DNA of 64,000 nucleotides, from positions 2,249,480-2,313,479 of the forward strand of contig NC_132888.1 in NCBI RefSeq assembly GCF_030463535.1. Direction: 5' to 3'. The notes beneath the pieces were generated by a model. The model was not told the origin of the DNA, ran no database searches, and saw only the letters and a list, made by a program, of their open reading frames with translations. Source of the stretch: Salminus brasiliensis. Its lineage: Eukaryota > Chordata > Actinopteri > Characiformes > Bryconidae. Positions 25,801 to 39,848 of this stretch are shown in pieces. Numbering within the stretch: position 1 is the stretch's first letter; every line of letters starts with the position of its first letter. The position numbers and the translations under genes are program-made.

Positions 25801-28800
25801 AACTTAATATAGTCAGTTATATAATATAGAAGAGACGAGAAGAGAAGAGAAGAGAGGAGGCAAGAGAAGAAGAGAGGAGAGAGGAGACGAGAGAATAAGA
25901 GAAGAGAAGAGAAGAGAAGAGAAGAGAGGAGAAGAGAAGAGAAGAGAGGAGATGAGAGAAGAAGAGAGGAGAGAGGAGACGAGAGAATAAGAGAAGAGAA
26001 GAGAAGAGAAGAGAAGAGAAGAGAGGAGATGAGAGAAGAAGAGAGGAGAGAGGAGACGAGAGAATAAGAGAAGAGAAGAGAAGAGAAGAGAAGAGAGGAG
26101 ATGAGAGAAGAAGAGAGGAGAAGAGACCAGAGGAGAAGAGAGGAGAAGAGAGGAGAAAGGAGATGAGTGAAGAAGAGAAGAGAAGAGAAGAGAAGAGAGG
26201 AGATGAGAGAAGAGGAGAAGAGAGGAGAGAGGAGATGAGAGAAGAGGAGAAGAGAGGAGACGAGAGGAGAAGAGACAAGAGGAGAAGAGAGGAGATGACA
26301 GAACAGGAGAAGAGAGGAGAGAGGAGACGAGAGAATAAGAGAAGAGAAGAGAAGAGAAGAGAAGAGAAGAGAAGAGAGGAGATGAGAGAAGAAGAGAGGA
26401 GAAGAGACCAGAGGAGAAGAGAGGAGAAGAGAGGAGAAAGGAGATGAGTGAAGAAGAGAAGAGAAGAGAAGAGAAGAGAGGAGATGAGAGAAGAGGAGAA
26501 GAGAGGAGAGAGGAGATGAGAGAAGAGGAGAAGAGAGGAGACGAGATGAGAAGAGACAAGAGGAGAAGAGAGGAGATGACAGAACAGGAGAAGAGAGGAG
26601 AGAGGAGATGACAGAAGAAGAGAGGAGAGAGGAGATGACAGAAGAAGAGACGAGAGGAGAAGAGAGGAGAGAGGAGATGAGAGAACAGGAGGAGAGAGGA
26701 GACAAGAGAAGAAGAGAGGAGAGAGGAGATGAGAGAACAGGAGAAGAGAGGAGACAAGAGAAGAAGAGAGGAGAGAGGAGATGACAGAAGAAGAGACGAG
26801 AGGAGAAGAGAGGAGAGAGGAGATGAGAGAACAGGAGGAGAGAGGAGACAAGAGAAGAAGAGAGGAGAGAGGAGATGAGAGAACAGGAGAAGAGAGGAGA
26901 CAAGAGAAGAAGAGAGGAGAGAGGAGATGAGAGAACAGGAGAAGAGACGAGAGGAGAAGAGAGGAGAGAGGAGATGAGAGAACAGAAGGAGAGAGGAGAC
27001 GAGAGAAGAAGAGACCAGAGGAGAAGAGAGGAGAGAGGAGAGAAGAGAAGAGAAGAGAGGAGAAGAGAGGAGGAGAAGAGAGGAGAAGAGAAGCACCTCT
27101 TTTTTAAGAGTCTATGCTCAAATGATGACAAATAGAAAGTAAAAAATGACAGAATCCTCCAGTTATATTAAAAAACCTCATGTTTAACGTTATTCTGCAC
27201 AATGATTCAGATGCTACTACTAACCCTTTCCCTCACTCATTACATGTTAAAAGGTCTTTCAGTCCAGCCGCTGCCAGGCCGCACTAACTGCCACGCATTT
27301 GAATGGTTCTTCATAAAATTTCACAAAAAATAGTTCTCTTAATGTATGTAATGAACTGGAGAACTTTCACAGTGATCTCTAGTAGTTAAAGCAGTGTGGT
27401 GTTTTAATCATAACCTCATGGTAAGAGGTAAGAGCAATTAGGTGCTCGACCAGACCTATACCAAACTACTCATTATATTACTGATCAATCGCGACGCACA
27501 AAGAATCGAACAAATTAAATATGAATATGAGGCTCTGCCCCTGGTTCAGTTCTATTTCTAAATAAAGCTTCAATTTAAACGTAAAGAAAACGAATTGATT
27601 CATTAACCATTTACTCATTTTCCGATTCCGAAAAGAACAAATGACACACCGATTTCTCGGATCAAATCTCTTAGGGGGAATCTTACCCTTAATTCAATCC
27701 AGCATGGCGGTTCGTTTCTTTCACCATTTTCTAAAGTGCGCTGGAGGCGTTCGGCACAGTTACTGGAGTATTCACTGGACCCTCGGCGGATAAAACTCTG
27801 TAGGTACTACAGTAAAAAAAGAGAGATGGATCCCAACAATAAACACAAAATAACCACCAGGTTTTTAAGACTCATAACTGCATTACTGTCCTAATTTACA
27901 TCAGTTTCATGGGCCCTAACATAGCACCTTGTGGGACTCCACAAGCTATGCTGAACCAAACAGTTACCAAATAATTCACCATAGCTTCTGCACTGAGAAT
28001 AATATTCTGAGCTGAGCTGAATAAGGAACCTAGAGCTGAAGATGATATTAGACATAAATCCATAGGAAGCTGCGTTCTTACTTTAGTGAGGAGCTCGGTC
28101 GGAGGGAAGATGCCCAGGCAGATGGACAGAAGGACCCAGCCTCTGTTACAGCTTTTCTGATTTGTGTTTTTTGTGAGCTGCTTACAGATCTGACAGTAGA
28201 TCTCATCTCTACAGTGCAGACGAAGAAGCTTTAAACTTCACACTTCACATCATATTACTCAAAAAATCTGCATCTTCTGAAAGTGTGAGCCTAGAAATAT
28301 TACCTAACATCTGGTTTAACGATGGCATATCCTACAATGATGTGCAATTTTTCCAATGGTGTCAATGGACGATCAAACGTAGGTCCCTCTCCAATCAGAA
28401 CATCATCATCCTCTCTGGATTCCAGCACCACTGGTAACTGTGTAATGGATAATATTCAGACACTGAGACGCTTGTTTACTGCAGTAGTAATAAACATGTC
28501 CGGTTACACTGGGTCAGCAGTGCCCACAGGTGAGTCGTCTCTGACCTCCTCAGGAATGGTGGAGTGTTTTCTTTTCCCGTTTTCTTTTTCCTGCTGTTTC
28601 TGCTTTTTCCGCAGCAGTTTCTGGAAATATGCTCAGGATTAGTGAAGGTTATAAAAATGATCTCTGTGAAAATATGGGGACACTAAGAGCTTACCTGATC
28701 CAATCCAACCAGGTTACTGAGACGTCTCGCTTGCCTTTGACCCAGATTCTTCTGGATAGGGTCAGCGACCACAGACAGGCGAGCCTGTTTAGGCTCAGGA

Positions 28801-31800
28801 ATATCTCCCATGAACCTCAAAATGATCCACCATACTGTTAAACATGCCTGGAGAAGAGAAGAGACGAAAAAGAGAAGAGAAAAGAGAGGAGAGGAGACAA
28901 GAAGAGAAGAGAAGAGAAGAGAAGAGAAGAGAAGAGAAGAGAAGAGAAGAGAAGAGAGGAATATGGAAGAGACAAGGAGAGAAATGAGGAGAAGAGAGGA
29001 GAAGCAAATAGAAAAGATGAAACAAGTAGAGAAGAGAGGAGATGAGACCAGAAGAGACGTGAAGAGCCGAGAAGAGAAGTAAGGAAAGAAGATGAGAGGA
29101 GGAGAGAAGAGAAGAAAAGAGAAGAGAAGTGATGAAAGAAGATGAGAGGAGGATAGATATGAGGAGAAAAGAAGAGAGGAGATGAGAAGAGACGATAAGA
29201 GAGGAGAAGAGAGGAGAAGAGAAGAGAAGAGAAGAGAATAGAAAAGAAGAGAGGAGAAAAGAAGAGAAGAGAAGAGAAAAGAAGAGAGGAGAAGAGAAGA
29301 GAAGAGAAAAGAAGAGAGGAGAAAAGAAGAGAAGAGAAGAGAAAAGAAGAGAGGAGAAGAGAAGAGAAGAGAAGAGAAGAGAGGAGAAAAGAAGAGAAGA
29401 GAAGAGAAAAGAAGAGAGGAGAAGAGAAGAGAAGACAAGAGAAGAGAAGAGAGGAGAAAAGAAGAGAAGAGAAGAGAGGAGAAGAGAAGAGGAGAGAAGA
29501 GAAGAGAAGAGAAGAGAGGAGAACAGAGAGAAGAGAGGAGAAAATAAGAGAAGAGAAGAGAGGAGAAGAGAAGAGAGGAGAAGAGAAGAGAAGAGAAGAG
29601 AAGAGAGGAGAAAAGAAGAGAAGAGGGGAGTAGAGAAGAGAAGAGAGGAGAGGAGAAGAGAAGAGAACAGAAGAGAAGAGAAGAGAAGAGAACAGAAGAG
29701 AAGAGAAGAGAGGAGAACAGAAGAGAAGAGAGGAGAAAATAAGAGAAGAGAAGAGAGGAGAAGAGAAGAGAGGAGAAGAGAGGAGAGGAGAAGAGAAGAG
29801 AGGAGAGGAGAAGAGAAGAGAAGAGAGGAGAAAAGAAGAGAGGAGAAGAGAAGAGAGGAGAAGAGAGGAGAAGAGAGGAGAGGAGAAGAGAAGAGAGGAG
29901 AAGAGAAGAGAAGAGAGGAGAGGAGAAGAGAAGAGAAGAGAGGAGAAGAGAGGAGAAGAGAGGAAAAGAGAAGAGAATTGAGGAATAAGGACAAGAGGAG
30001 AAGAGAAATGAGAAGAGGAGACGAGAAGTAAAGAGAAAAGATTAAACAAGAAGAAAGGAGAAGAGAAAATAAGTGATCAGGAAGACGAGAAGCAAGGAGA
30101 GGAGATGAGAAATGATGAGAGAACAGGAGAAAATATAAGAAGAGAAGAGACGTGGTTGAGACAACACAAGGAGAAGAACATGGTGACATCAGTTCCGATG
30201 CTCAACCAGCTCGACTCTAACTCTAAATGATGAAGATGATGCAGATAGTAATGGCGATGAAGACTCTCACCAGTGCATCTCCTTCATCTTCATGGAACAG
30301 CAGTGGCTGCCGCAGCCTCTGCTCGATGTGTGTGTGTGTAGCAGAGCCTTTGAAATGGAGAGCAGAAAACCTCGAGAAGGAAAACTCATCTTCCTCTTCC
30401 TCCTCACTCTCCTCATCAGGCATGTTCTCCTCTGCTGGAGTCACCATGACCTTCACCACATTCTCAGCCAGCTCCACCTCCTTGAGCTCCACCGGTTCAC
30501 CTTCAAGATCCTGAAAGAACAGAAACACACTAAAGTTTAACGGCTAACAAGAGCGTTAGTTAGGTCAGGATGTTGGATGATCATCATCCCAGCTCATCCC
30601 CAACTCCCCGACTCATCCCAAAAAGTACTGGATGGAGCTCCACCATCACTCCAAAGAGCAGAGTAGTTTCACTGCTCCACAGCTCAATGCTGGGGGGCTT
30701 TATGCCCCCTCCAGCCCACGCCTGGTGCCTATTCTATTGGCAGAACGACAGTTAACTGTGTGCATTTGCACATCTGTGTCAGCAATGGGTGCAGCTTAAA
30801 GTAGCCGAATGTATTAATTAGAAGGGGTGTCCGAAAACATTTGGACATATAGTGTCTATACTATATATTGCTTCTCCAGCGCCTCAGTGGGATTACCTCA
30901 AAGCCCTCAGGTGCCGGACCCTCCTGTCCTCCAACTGCGCTGGGCAGGAACCCGAAGATGTCCTCCACAAGCTCCTCATCACTGGCCTCCTCTGATTTAG
31001 TGTCCTCCTGTGATTGGCTGAGCACCTCCTCCAGTCTCCTCTGGAGCTCCAGGGCAGCCAGGTCCTGAGCCTGTTTCTCCTGAGCTGACAGGACAGCCTG
31101 CAACATCATGAGAACTAGTTAAAGAACACACTTGGTGGTTGCTAGGGTAGTTGCTATGGTCTCCCAGGGGCTTGCTAGGTTGTTGCTATGCTGCTGCTGG
31201 TTGCCATGATGTTGTGAAGACGTTTCTTGGTGGTTCCTAGGGTGCTTGCTAGGTTGTTGCAATGCAGCTGCTCTGTATCTCTGTATATATATTTGTATAT
31301 TTGTATTCTGTACTTTTTTTTGCTTATATTTCTATATTTTCATTTTTATATTCTATTCTTTAACTTAAATGTAACTTATTCTATTTTTATTTTCTTCATT
31401 TTTATTTTATTTTTCTTTTGCACTTTTGCACTTTACTTCATTAAGTTAAGGTTTAGTTAAGTTTAAATGTAGATTTTTATTGTATAGCTTGATGTGAGCA
31501 GACTGTCAAAAAAAGCATTTCACTGCAAGTTATACTGTGTATGACTATGTATGTGACAAATAAAATTTGATTTGATTTGATTTGATTTGGTATCCCAGGT
31601 GCTTGCTAGGTTGTTGCTGTGGTATTCCTGGTGCTTGCCAAGGTGGTTTTTGGTTGGTGCTAGGAAGGTTGCTATGGCATTTGCTATGGTATTGGTATGG
31701 TACGTTTCCTATGTTGTCTTAGGGGGCAGCTAGGGTGCTGCCATGTGGTTGCTGTGGTACCCCATGTGGTAATGATGCACCTTTGACCTCTTACATCACT

Positions 31801-34800
31801 TGCAACCATAATAAAAGACTACCAAATGCTGACAGGTAAGCACTCACATCATCCTTCAGTCTTCTGAGCTGTTTCCTGGCCAGCAGTCCTCTGGTGCGGG
31901 CCTGCAGCACAATGACTGCAGCCTGTTTACGCTTCACCTCTTTCCTGACCAGAAAACCGCGAATTTGTGACTGTAGGGTGACGACGGCACCCTGTGTGCG
32001 CTGATACTGCAGGACGTCCTGCCGGCCATGCACTGTGGCCTGGAGCCGGAGAAAACCGTGCTGGATCTAGAGTAGGAGAGAGGAAATGCAGTGCTCAAAT
32101 CTAATACATAGAGAAGATACCACTGTTACCATGGCAAAATCATCACAGGCCCTATCTCACACCCCACCATCAGTCTATTCCCACTCCTTCCTCCTGCATG
32201 GTTTAAACAGCAGCGCTGCTTGTGAATATCTCTACACTGATGGGCGCCACTGAAACAGCAACCCGCCAAGGTCAGTCCGACCGCACCCGCATATTGCGTG
32301 TATGGTGTGTGTATATTGTGTATAGTGTGTGTATGGTGTGTGTGTATATTCTGTGTATATTGTGTGTATGGTGTGTGTTTAGTGTGTGTATAGTGTGTAT
32401 AGTGTGTGTATATTGTGTGTATAGTGTGTGTATGGTGTGTGTGTATATTGTGTGTATAGTGTCTGTATAGTGTGTGTATGGCATGTGTATATTGTGTATA
32501 GTGTGTGTGTATATTGTGTGTATAGTGTGTGTATGGTGTGTGTATATTGTGTATAGTGTGTGTATGATGTGTGTGTATGTATAGCATAAGGGGAGCAGCA
32601 GTGGTGGCTCAGCGGTTAGAGCGCCGGGCTATTGATAACAGGGTTGTGGGTTCGGCAAGCTGCCACTGTTGGGCCCTTGAGTATCATGTGTGTATATAGT
32701 GTGTGTTTGTAAAATGTGTATAGTGTGTGTATGATGTGTGTATAGTGTGTGTGCATATTGTGTATAGTGTGATAACAGGGTTGTGGGTTGGATTCCCAGG
32801 ATCAGCAAGCTGCCACTGTTGGGCCCATGAGCAAGACCCTTCACCCTCTCTGCTCTCTGCTTGATTGATTGCCGGCACAGTAACAGCAGCACCAAACCAG
32901 CTGCATAAATCACATTCACAAGAACTTATAAAGACCTAACTGGACACTTACTTTCTCCAGCTCTTTGCGATCCCTGTGACCACGCCAGTATTTCTGCACC
33001 GTCATAGCCGCACTCCTCTTCTGTACGAAGACCCTCCTGTAGAGACACACAGCAACCTCAGGTCAGAGCTCAGGTTATAGACTTACACTTAGTCATGTGA
33101 GCTGTCTTTCACACAAGCGTCTGATGATGTAGTGGACGTGAGTCTGTCAGCCCTCTTCAGTTTCATCATATTAAAGACAGCACATCAACATCTGAGCTGA
33201 ACCGAACCGAACTGGCCTGTATCTAAGCACCTGTCTCTGTGGCCCAGCATCACTCTCTGGATGATAAGGGCTTTCCTGTGGAGCTCCCGCTCTCTCTCCA
33301 GCTCCAGAAAGGAGTCGTGGTGATCCTGCAAACACACAACCAGATACATGAGCACATGGAGTAAGCAGGAAAAAAAAAAAGTTTGTGGACACTCTGTGGG
33401 AATGCACACACACACACAGCTTGTCTAGTCCCTGTAGAAAAGTACTGCCAATGGTAAAGAAGACTCTGGTGATATGAATGTATTGGCCAGGCGTGGGCTA
33501 GAGGGGTATAAAGCCCCCCAGCATTGAGAAGCTGATGGATGGTTGGTGCTGCATTCAGTACTTTTACAATGGGGTGGTGACCATCATCCAACATCCTGAC
33601 CTCACTAACACTCTTTTGTCGGAATGCAATCAAATCCTCACAGCAATGATCCTCCTCCAAAATCTAGTAGAAAGTCTTCTTCTCTGGCCAGGAGAGACAG
33701 TCACTCCAACAGAAGCAGGATCAGCTCTTTTAGTTCCCTTAATTTCCGAAGATTTCTGTCCCAATACTTCTGTCAATTGTAGATGCAGTACCAACCCCAT
33801 AGAGCAGGACTATCTGGAGCAGAACTACACACACTTTCACAAAAGACCTGCGAATACCTTGAGGAAGACTTTGGTCTTGCCGATCTTCCAGTCGTCTTCG
33901 TCCTGAATGACGACTCTGCAGATGGCGTGGCAGCAGTCTGCTGCAGGCTCCTGTTAAACACACACTCTCAGGTGAAGCACCAGCAACATGGACAACAGTG
34001 TATGGACATCAGTGTTGTCCAGCCAATATACAATAAATGAAACAAAATGATGAGAAAAAACAATAATATATATTTTTTATACGTTTATGAAATATATTTT
34101 TGATATTTAATAAATATATAAAATTACTTGAACACTTGAAAACGTCACAGGTTTCAAATCATTTGAACTAGAAATCAATAAAACAATAAAGGTATGTCAT
34201 TTAATATGTTCTTAATGAGAGAAGTCTGTGGGTCTAGTGATGCTGCGTTGGCGGTGGGTGGGTCTTCAGCCTCCTAGTGCTGAGAGCATTGCAAGTAACA
34301 GGGGGAGTCAACTGCCACGATGGTTCGGAACGTATTAAGGCATTGTTACACCCCTAATAATAATTGAAATATTGAAATTTGATGAAATTTTAATGTAATG
34401 ATTCGATTATTTCTTACTGTGTTCGGGTCGCAGTCTGTGGTCTTCAGCAAAACCCGATAACGGCCCAGGAACTCGTTGAACCTGTGGCGGATGGGGTATC
34501 CTGACTTGCGTATTTTGATGGTCTCCAGCATCCCAGAGTAACGCAGCTGCTGTACGCACAGCTCCCGATCGAACATCTACAGCAGAGGGATACACACGGC
34601 AGGTGAGGCAGGTGAGGCAGGTGAGGCAGGTGAGGCGTTTGTGGGTGTACAGGAATGCTGATGATGGTCAGTAATGGAGCAGGGTGGGGTTCATACCATG
34701 GGCTGCTTGTTATCGTTGGGTTTGAAGCAGCGGATGAAGAATGGCTCGCACAGAGAAAGAGCCTTCATCAGCAAGTCCAAAGAGTGCCTGAACTGACCGC

Positions 34801-36404
34801 TCAGAGTGGACACCTGCCTCCGCGAGTCATTCATCTGCTGTATGAACACATGAGACACATCATTTTTAGTTATTCCACAAGATTCCTTTGATGCAACCAA
34901 TTTGACATGACTGCATCCTGCAATTCCTTCAGATCCAGCTGAAGCTTGAAGGTTCTCCTGAAGGATCTGAAGGATTCAGATTTGGTGACTGAGAACCACC
35001 AGCACTGAGGAACACTGAAGAACTCATTGTAACACTCATGAAACCAGTTTGAGAGACTTCTACTTTGCGAGATGGTGCATCATCGGCGGGTTAACTGTGG
35101 TCATGAAGGAAAGTGTCTATGAAACGCCTTCAAGAAATGATCAATTGGCCTAAAATGTGCCAAGAAAACCTTCCCCACCCCATTACACCACCACCTCCAC
35201 CAGGCCTGGACTGCTCACACAAGCCAGGTTGGGTCCATGGATTCATGCTGTTGGCTCCAAGTTCTGACTCTACCATCTGTGCTCCTCAAAAAATCCAGAT
35301 TCATCAGGCCAGGCGACGCTTCTCCTCCAGTCTTCAGCTGTCCAGTGTTGAGCTGGTGAGCCACTGCAGCCTCAGCTTTCTGTTCTTGGCTGAAAGAGGT
35401 GGAACCTGCAGTGGTTCTTCTGCTGGTGGAGCTCTGTATCCTCCTCAAGGTTGGAGGTGGTGGTGGTGTTCAGTCTGAGCTGCTTTTCTGCTCTCCACAG
35501 TTGTACAGAGTGGTCATCTGAGCTACTGTAGCCTTTCTGTCAGCTCTAATCAGTCTGACCACCCTGTTGACCCCCTCTCTCATCAACAAGGAGCTTCTGT
35601 CAGCAGAACTTCGGCTCACTGGATGCGTTTTATTTATTCCACCATTCTAAAGAACTCTAGAGAGTGTTGTGCTGGAAATCTCAGAAGATCAGCAGTTATG
35701 GAAATACTTAAACCAGCTCGTCTGACATTTTTCTTTTTTCCAGAATATTTATGGAAATGTGTCTTCTCTGCTGTCGTACCCGTAATGAGCTCTTTGGAGT
35801 GATCAGGACTCGGCTGTTGTTGTTTTTCGCAGGTTTGGCCACACAAGCGTTCAGCTCTGCTTGAAAGATCAGCCTGAGCAGTTTGCTGGAGGACTTCTGG
35901 ATGAGGCTGATGATGTCCAAGCTGAGGGCATCTCTGTTCTTCTCCAGGAACCCTTCAGAACATAGAGGAAATATGAAGCATCACGATAACAGCTGAATGA
36001 AAGGGGACTCAGCACTATCTAAAGAGTAGATGTGTAGAGAAATCAGCCAGTTAAAGAGAGACACGTCAATAATTATTAATAAAAATCATAACAAACATAA
36101 GCCTTAGTCAGTTAGTGTAGCTAATGAGTAACAGGCAGGTTTTCCATCAGTACAGACTGCAGTGCACTCATCTGTGTAAGACTGAGCAGAATCAGTGCTA
36201 TTATAGAAGAGGTAGAAGAGTAGGGGGTGTGTAAATGTTCAGTACCACTGCAGTCGTAGTAGACCACCCCAGCAAAGTGCTGAATGCCAAACTGTATGCT
36301 GTGGATGTTCCTGAAGGAGACGTAAATTTTGCTTCTGCTGTGTTCCTGGTTCATTTTGTACAGCATGGTCCTGTCTGTACCCTAAAAAAAAAGAAGAAGA
36401 AAAG

Positions 36405-36437
<33 letters not shown>

Positions 36438-39400
36438 TGTTTAAAAATAATAAATAATAAAATATATCATATATACAATAAAAAGTCATGATAATAGTAC
36501 TGATACAAATATATCTTAGAATAATATTAGATATTAGAGATATTAGAAATAATCATATTATTAGAATAATAATACAAATTATTCTCAGCACACCTGGCAA
36601 AAAATACAATAGGAATTTTTAAAATAGCATACAAACCTAACAAAAAAAATAATTATAATAATTATAATAATAATTGCAATAATAATAATAATAATTGTAA
36701 TAATAATAATAAAAAATGAATTATGTATGTGTATGAAAATTTTACTTCTAAAGAACTTTCTGGATTTAAAACAAAGTGACAAATTTGATACAGAAGAGTT
36801 AGGAAGGGAGCAGTGCTATGAGGAAGGAATTAAGGAACATATATAATATATATAATATAATAATAATAATAACATAATCACATAATAGTAAAATATATTT
36901 AAATATATATATAAGTCATAATAATATTACTAATACAAATATATCTTAGAATAATATTAGATATTAAAATAATCATATTAGAATAATAATACAAATTATT
37001 CTCAGATAAAAAACCCTAAAAACCCTGATACAAATTACAATAGGATTTTTTAAATAAAATAAAAAACAAACAATAACAATAACAAAAATAATAATAATAA
37101 TAATAATAAAGAATGAAAGATATCATATATATACACATGATACAAAGTAATAATAATAATAATACTGATACAAATATATCTTATAATAATATTAGATAAT
37201 AAAATAATATACTACTACTACTAATAATAATAATAATAATAATAAATAGAATAATAATACAAATTATTCTCAGTACGCTGCTAAAGACCCCTGATGCATT
37301 ATTTAAAAAAACATGTATTTAAAAATCCTACTGTATTATTAATTACAATAAGATTTTTTTAAATAGCACAAAAAACAAATAATAATAATAACAATAAATA
37401 TAATTATGTATGTGAATAAACAAATAAAGTTCTAAAGGACTTTCTGGATTTAAAACAAAGTGGCAAATTATGGTAAGAGTTAGAAAGGGAGCAGTGCTAT
37501 GAGGAAGGAATTAAGGAACATAATAATAATAATAATAATAAATAGTATCTTTCTATAACACACGACTGTTGTCTTGCCTTGGGGAAGTGGCTCTCCTCGT
37601 CGATCAGAGCGAGGATATTGAGGGGTTTTAAGGCCAGCAGGTCGAGAGTGAGCTGGTTGTCTGTGAAATTGATGCTTTTCCATTTGATTCCCTCCTTCAG
37701 ATACTCCTCCTGCTCCAGCTTAAAGACGTGCTCCACAAAGAACTGCTGCAGCTGCTCATTAGCGTAGTTAATGCACAGCTGCTCAAAACTGGACACAAGG
37801 ACAAATCGAGCTGTATGGGTAACCTCTCTCTGACCTGAGGTGAACGGATGTGTGTTGGAGTGACCACTAACGAGCTGAAACACACTTACTGTCAAGAAGC
37901 TAAGGCTTTAATCAGTTAATCAGTGTTTTGCTGAGTGCTCTACTGTAAGAGTGCTTTAGTTATAATTTAATGAAATGAATGAATTATGTTATTATAGAAA
38001 TTGAGCACTCACACTCAGACTTCAGATTCTGTTCATACCTGTTCTTGCTGAAATTCTCAAAGCCAAAAATATCAAGCAGGCCAATGGATTTGTGGGTGCA
38101 GGAGTTCCCGGTTGTGGGTTTATGGATGGCGCTGTTAATTTTCCCAAAGATCCACATAAACAGTCGGCTGTAGATTGCCTGGAAGAGAAAGGCAGAGAAC
38201 ACACCACCAAAAACCAAAGGTTACAATTATTTGAACCTCAGTCCCACAATACAAACTAATAAACAGGGCCGAACCAAAACCTTTGCCAGAGCATCCCTGC
38301 AGTCCACGGCCTGCTCCGAGCTGAGGGGCTTCGTCAGTCGCTCACGGTTAGCCATGAAAGAGCGATGTGTGAGACTCACGTCCAGAGCTGATTTATCCAC
38401 CTGGTGAAGAGACAAGAGACAAGAGACAAGACACAAGAGACAGGAACACATTAGCTCCAGACATCAGATTTCTCATTTTCTTTATCCTGTATCAGAATCT
38501 CATGATGAACGGACCAATAGAAATGCTTGAAATTATGGAGACGGAGATGCGAGGTTTTTGTGTGACCGTGATGAAAGCACTCACCTCCAATAACTTGGCA
38601 ACGATAGTGAAATGGTCAGATGGCACTACGTCACAGCTGTCCATGTTATTCTCTATGCCGGCTGAAAAGGGAAAAGTTAACTGTAAATGAAATGAGGCTG
38701 GAAACAGTGGAGACCCTCTTAAGACCACCTCCTCGACCCACACCTCTGCGCCCTCAGATCTGAGGCTTTATCCTCTAAACAGGTGGATCTGAGCCTCAGC
38801 TAGCCGGGACACGGCCTGCACTGAGCTGTTTAGGCCTGTGGGCTAACTTATCTAAGCCTAGACAGCCGCTGTCGTGACCCCCCCCCGACTGCCCCATTGG
38901 TTAAAATCGTGCATGTGATTAACTGTCCGTCTTCAAAATGCATCTAAAGATATTTGCTGATCATTACTGAGAAGTTTTCATCTGGATAAAGCGTCACTAT
39001 TTAACTTTATTTATTTAATGTAACAATTATTAAAAGTTCTGTGATGTAATATGGTTGTTGCTACGCTGGCATATAAACAGTATATAAAATCTACTATATA
39101 AAAAAAGACAAATATGAAATTGTTATTGTCCACTTTTTCTTTTTTGGACCCTGTGAGTAAAATCAACTTTGTATTTAATCATTTTTCAGGTTGTCATATT
39201 TATTTGTTTTTATTTATTTATTAATTTATTAAATACATTACAAATAGTATAAACAAACTAACACAAGTAACGAAGCATTAAGTAATGAAGTGTTACCATC
39301 ATAGATCTGCATTAATATTCCTCACTTTAATAACCTTCTATGTTGATTCTTCAGTTATTGTGGTTATGTTATGGCTGAGTGCTTACTAACTTTATTAATG

Positions 39401-39668
39401 AGCGCTTAGTTAAGAAGTACTTAAGCATTAATTAAGGAATTCAAATAAGCATTAATTAAAAGTTTTACCACAAAGGAAAACAAGGGGAATAAATACATTA
39501 TTTATTTATTAGTTATATTATTATTATTGAATTTGTTAATGAATTAGTTAATTTAAAAAAGGGAATTTATATAGAGAGAGAGAATGAGAAAAAAACAAGA
39601 CAACAACAACCACCACCAATGACAACAGAACCAAAATAAAATAAAATAAAGTAAGATTTAAAAAGGAA

Positions 39669-39701
<33 letters not shown>

Positions 39702-39802
39702 CATAACAATAATAATAATAATAATAATGAGAAAAAAGGGGAGAAAAGAAATTAAATAAAAATAAAAAATAAAAAAGTCATTTTTCTTTTTTATCTGTAT
39801 GC

Positions 39803-39848
<46 letters not shown>

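Noticed and set aside
25761..27131. 456-codon Ser/Leu open frame on the minus strand (and overlapping frames)
   Set aside because: It is a translation of the (CTTCT)n array inside myo7b intron 27. Several overlapping frames are open only because the repeat lacks stop codons.
28322..28642. 106-codon plus-strand frame
   Set aside because: Antisense shadow of myo7b exons 24 and 25 and the short intron between them.
28795..30189. 464-codon Ser/Leu/Phe open frame on the minus strand
   Set aside because: Same artefact from the intron 22 array; it runs into exon 23 out of the gene's frame.
32126..32587. 153-codon His/Thr/Tyr-rich frame
   Set aside because: Translation of the TGTGTATAG array in intron 19.
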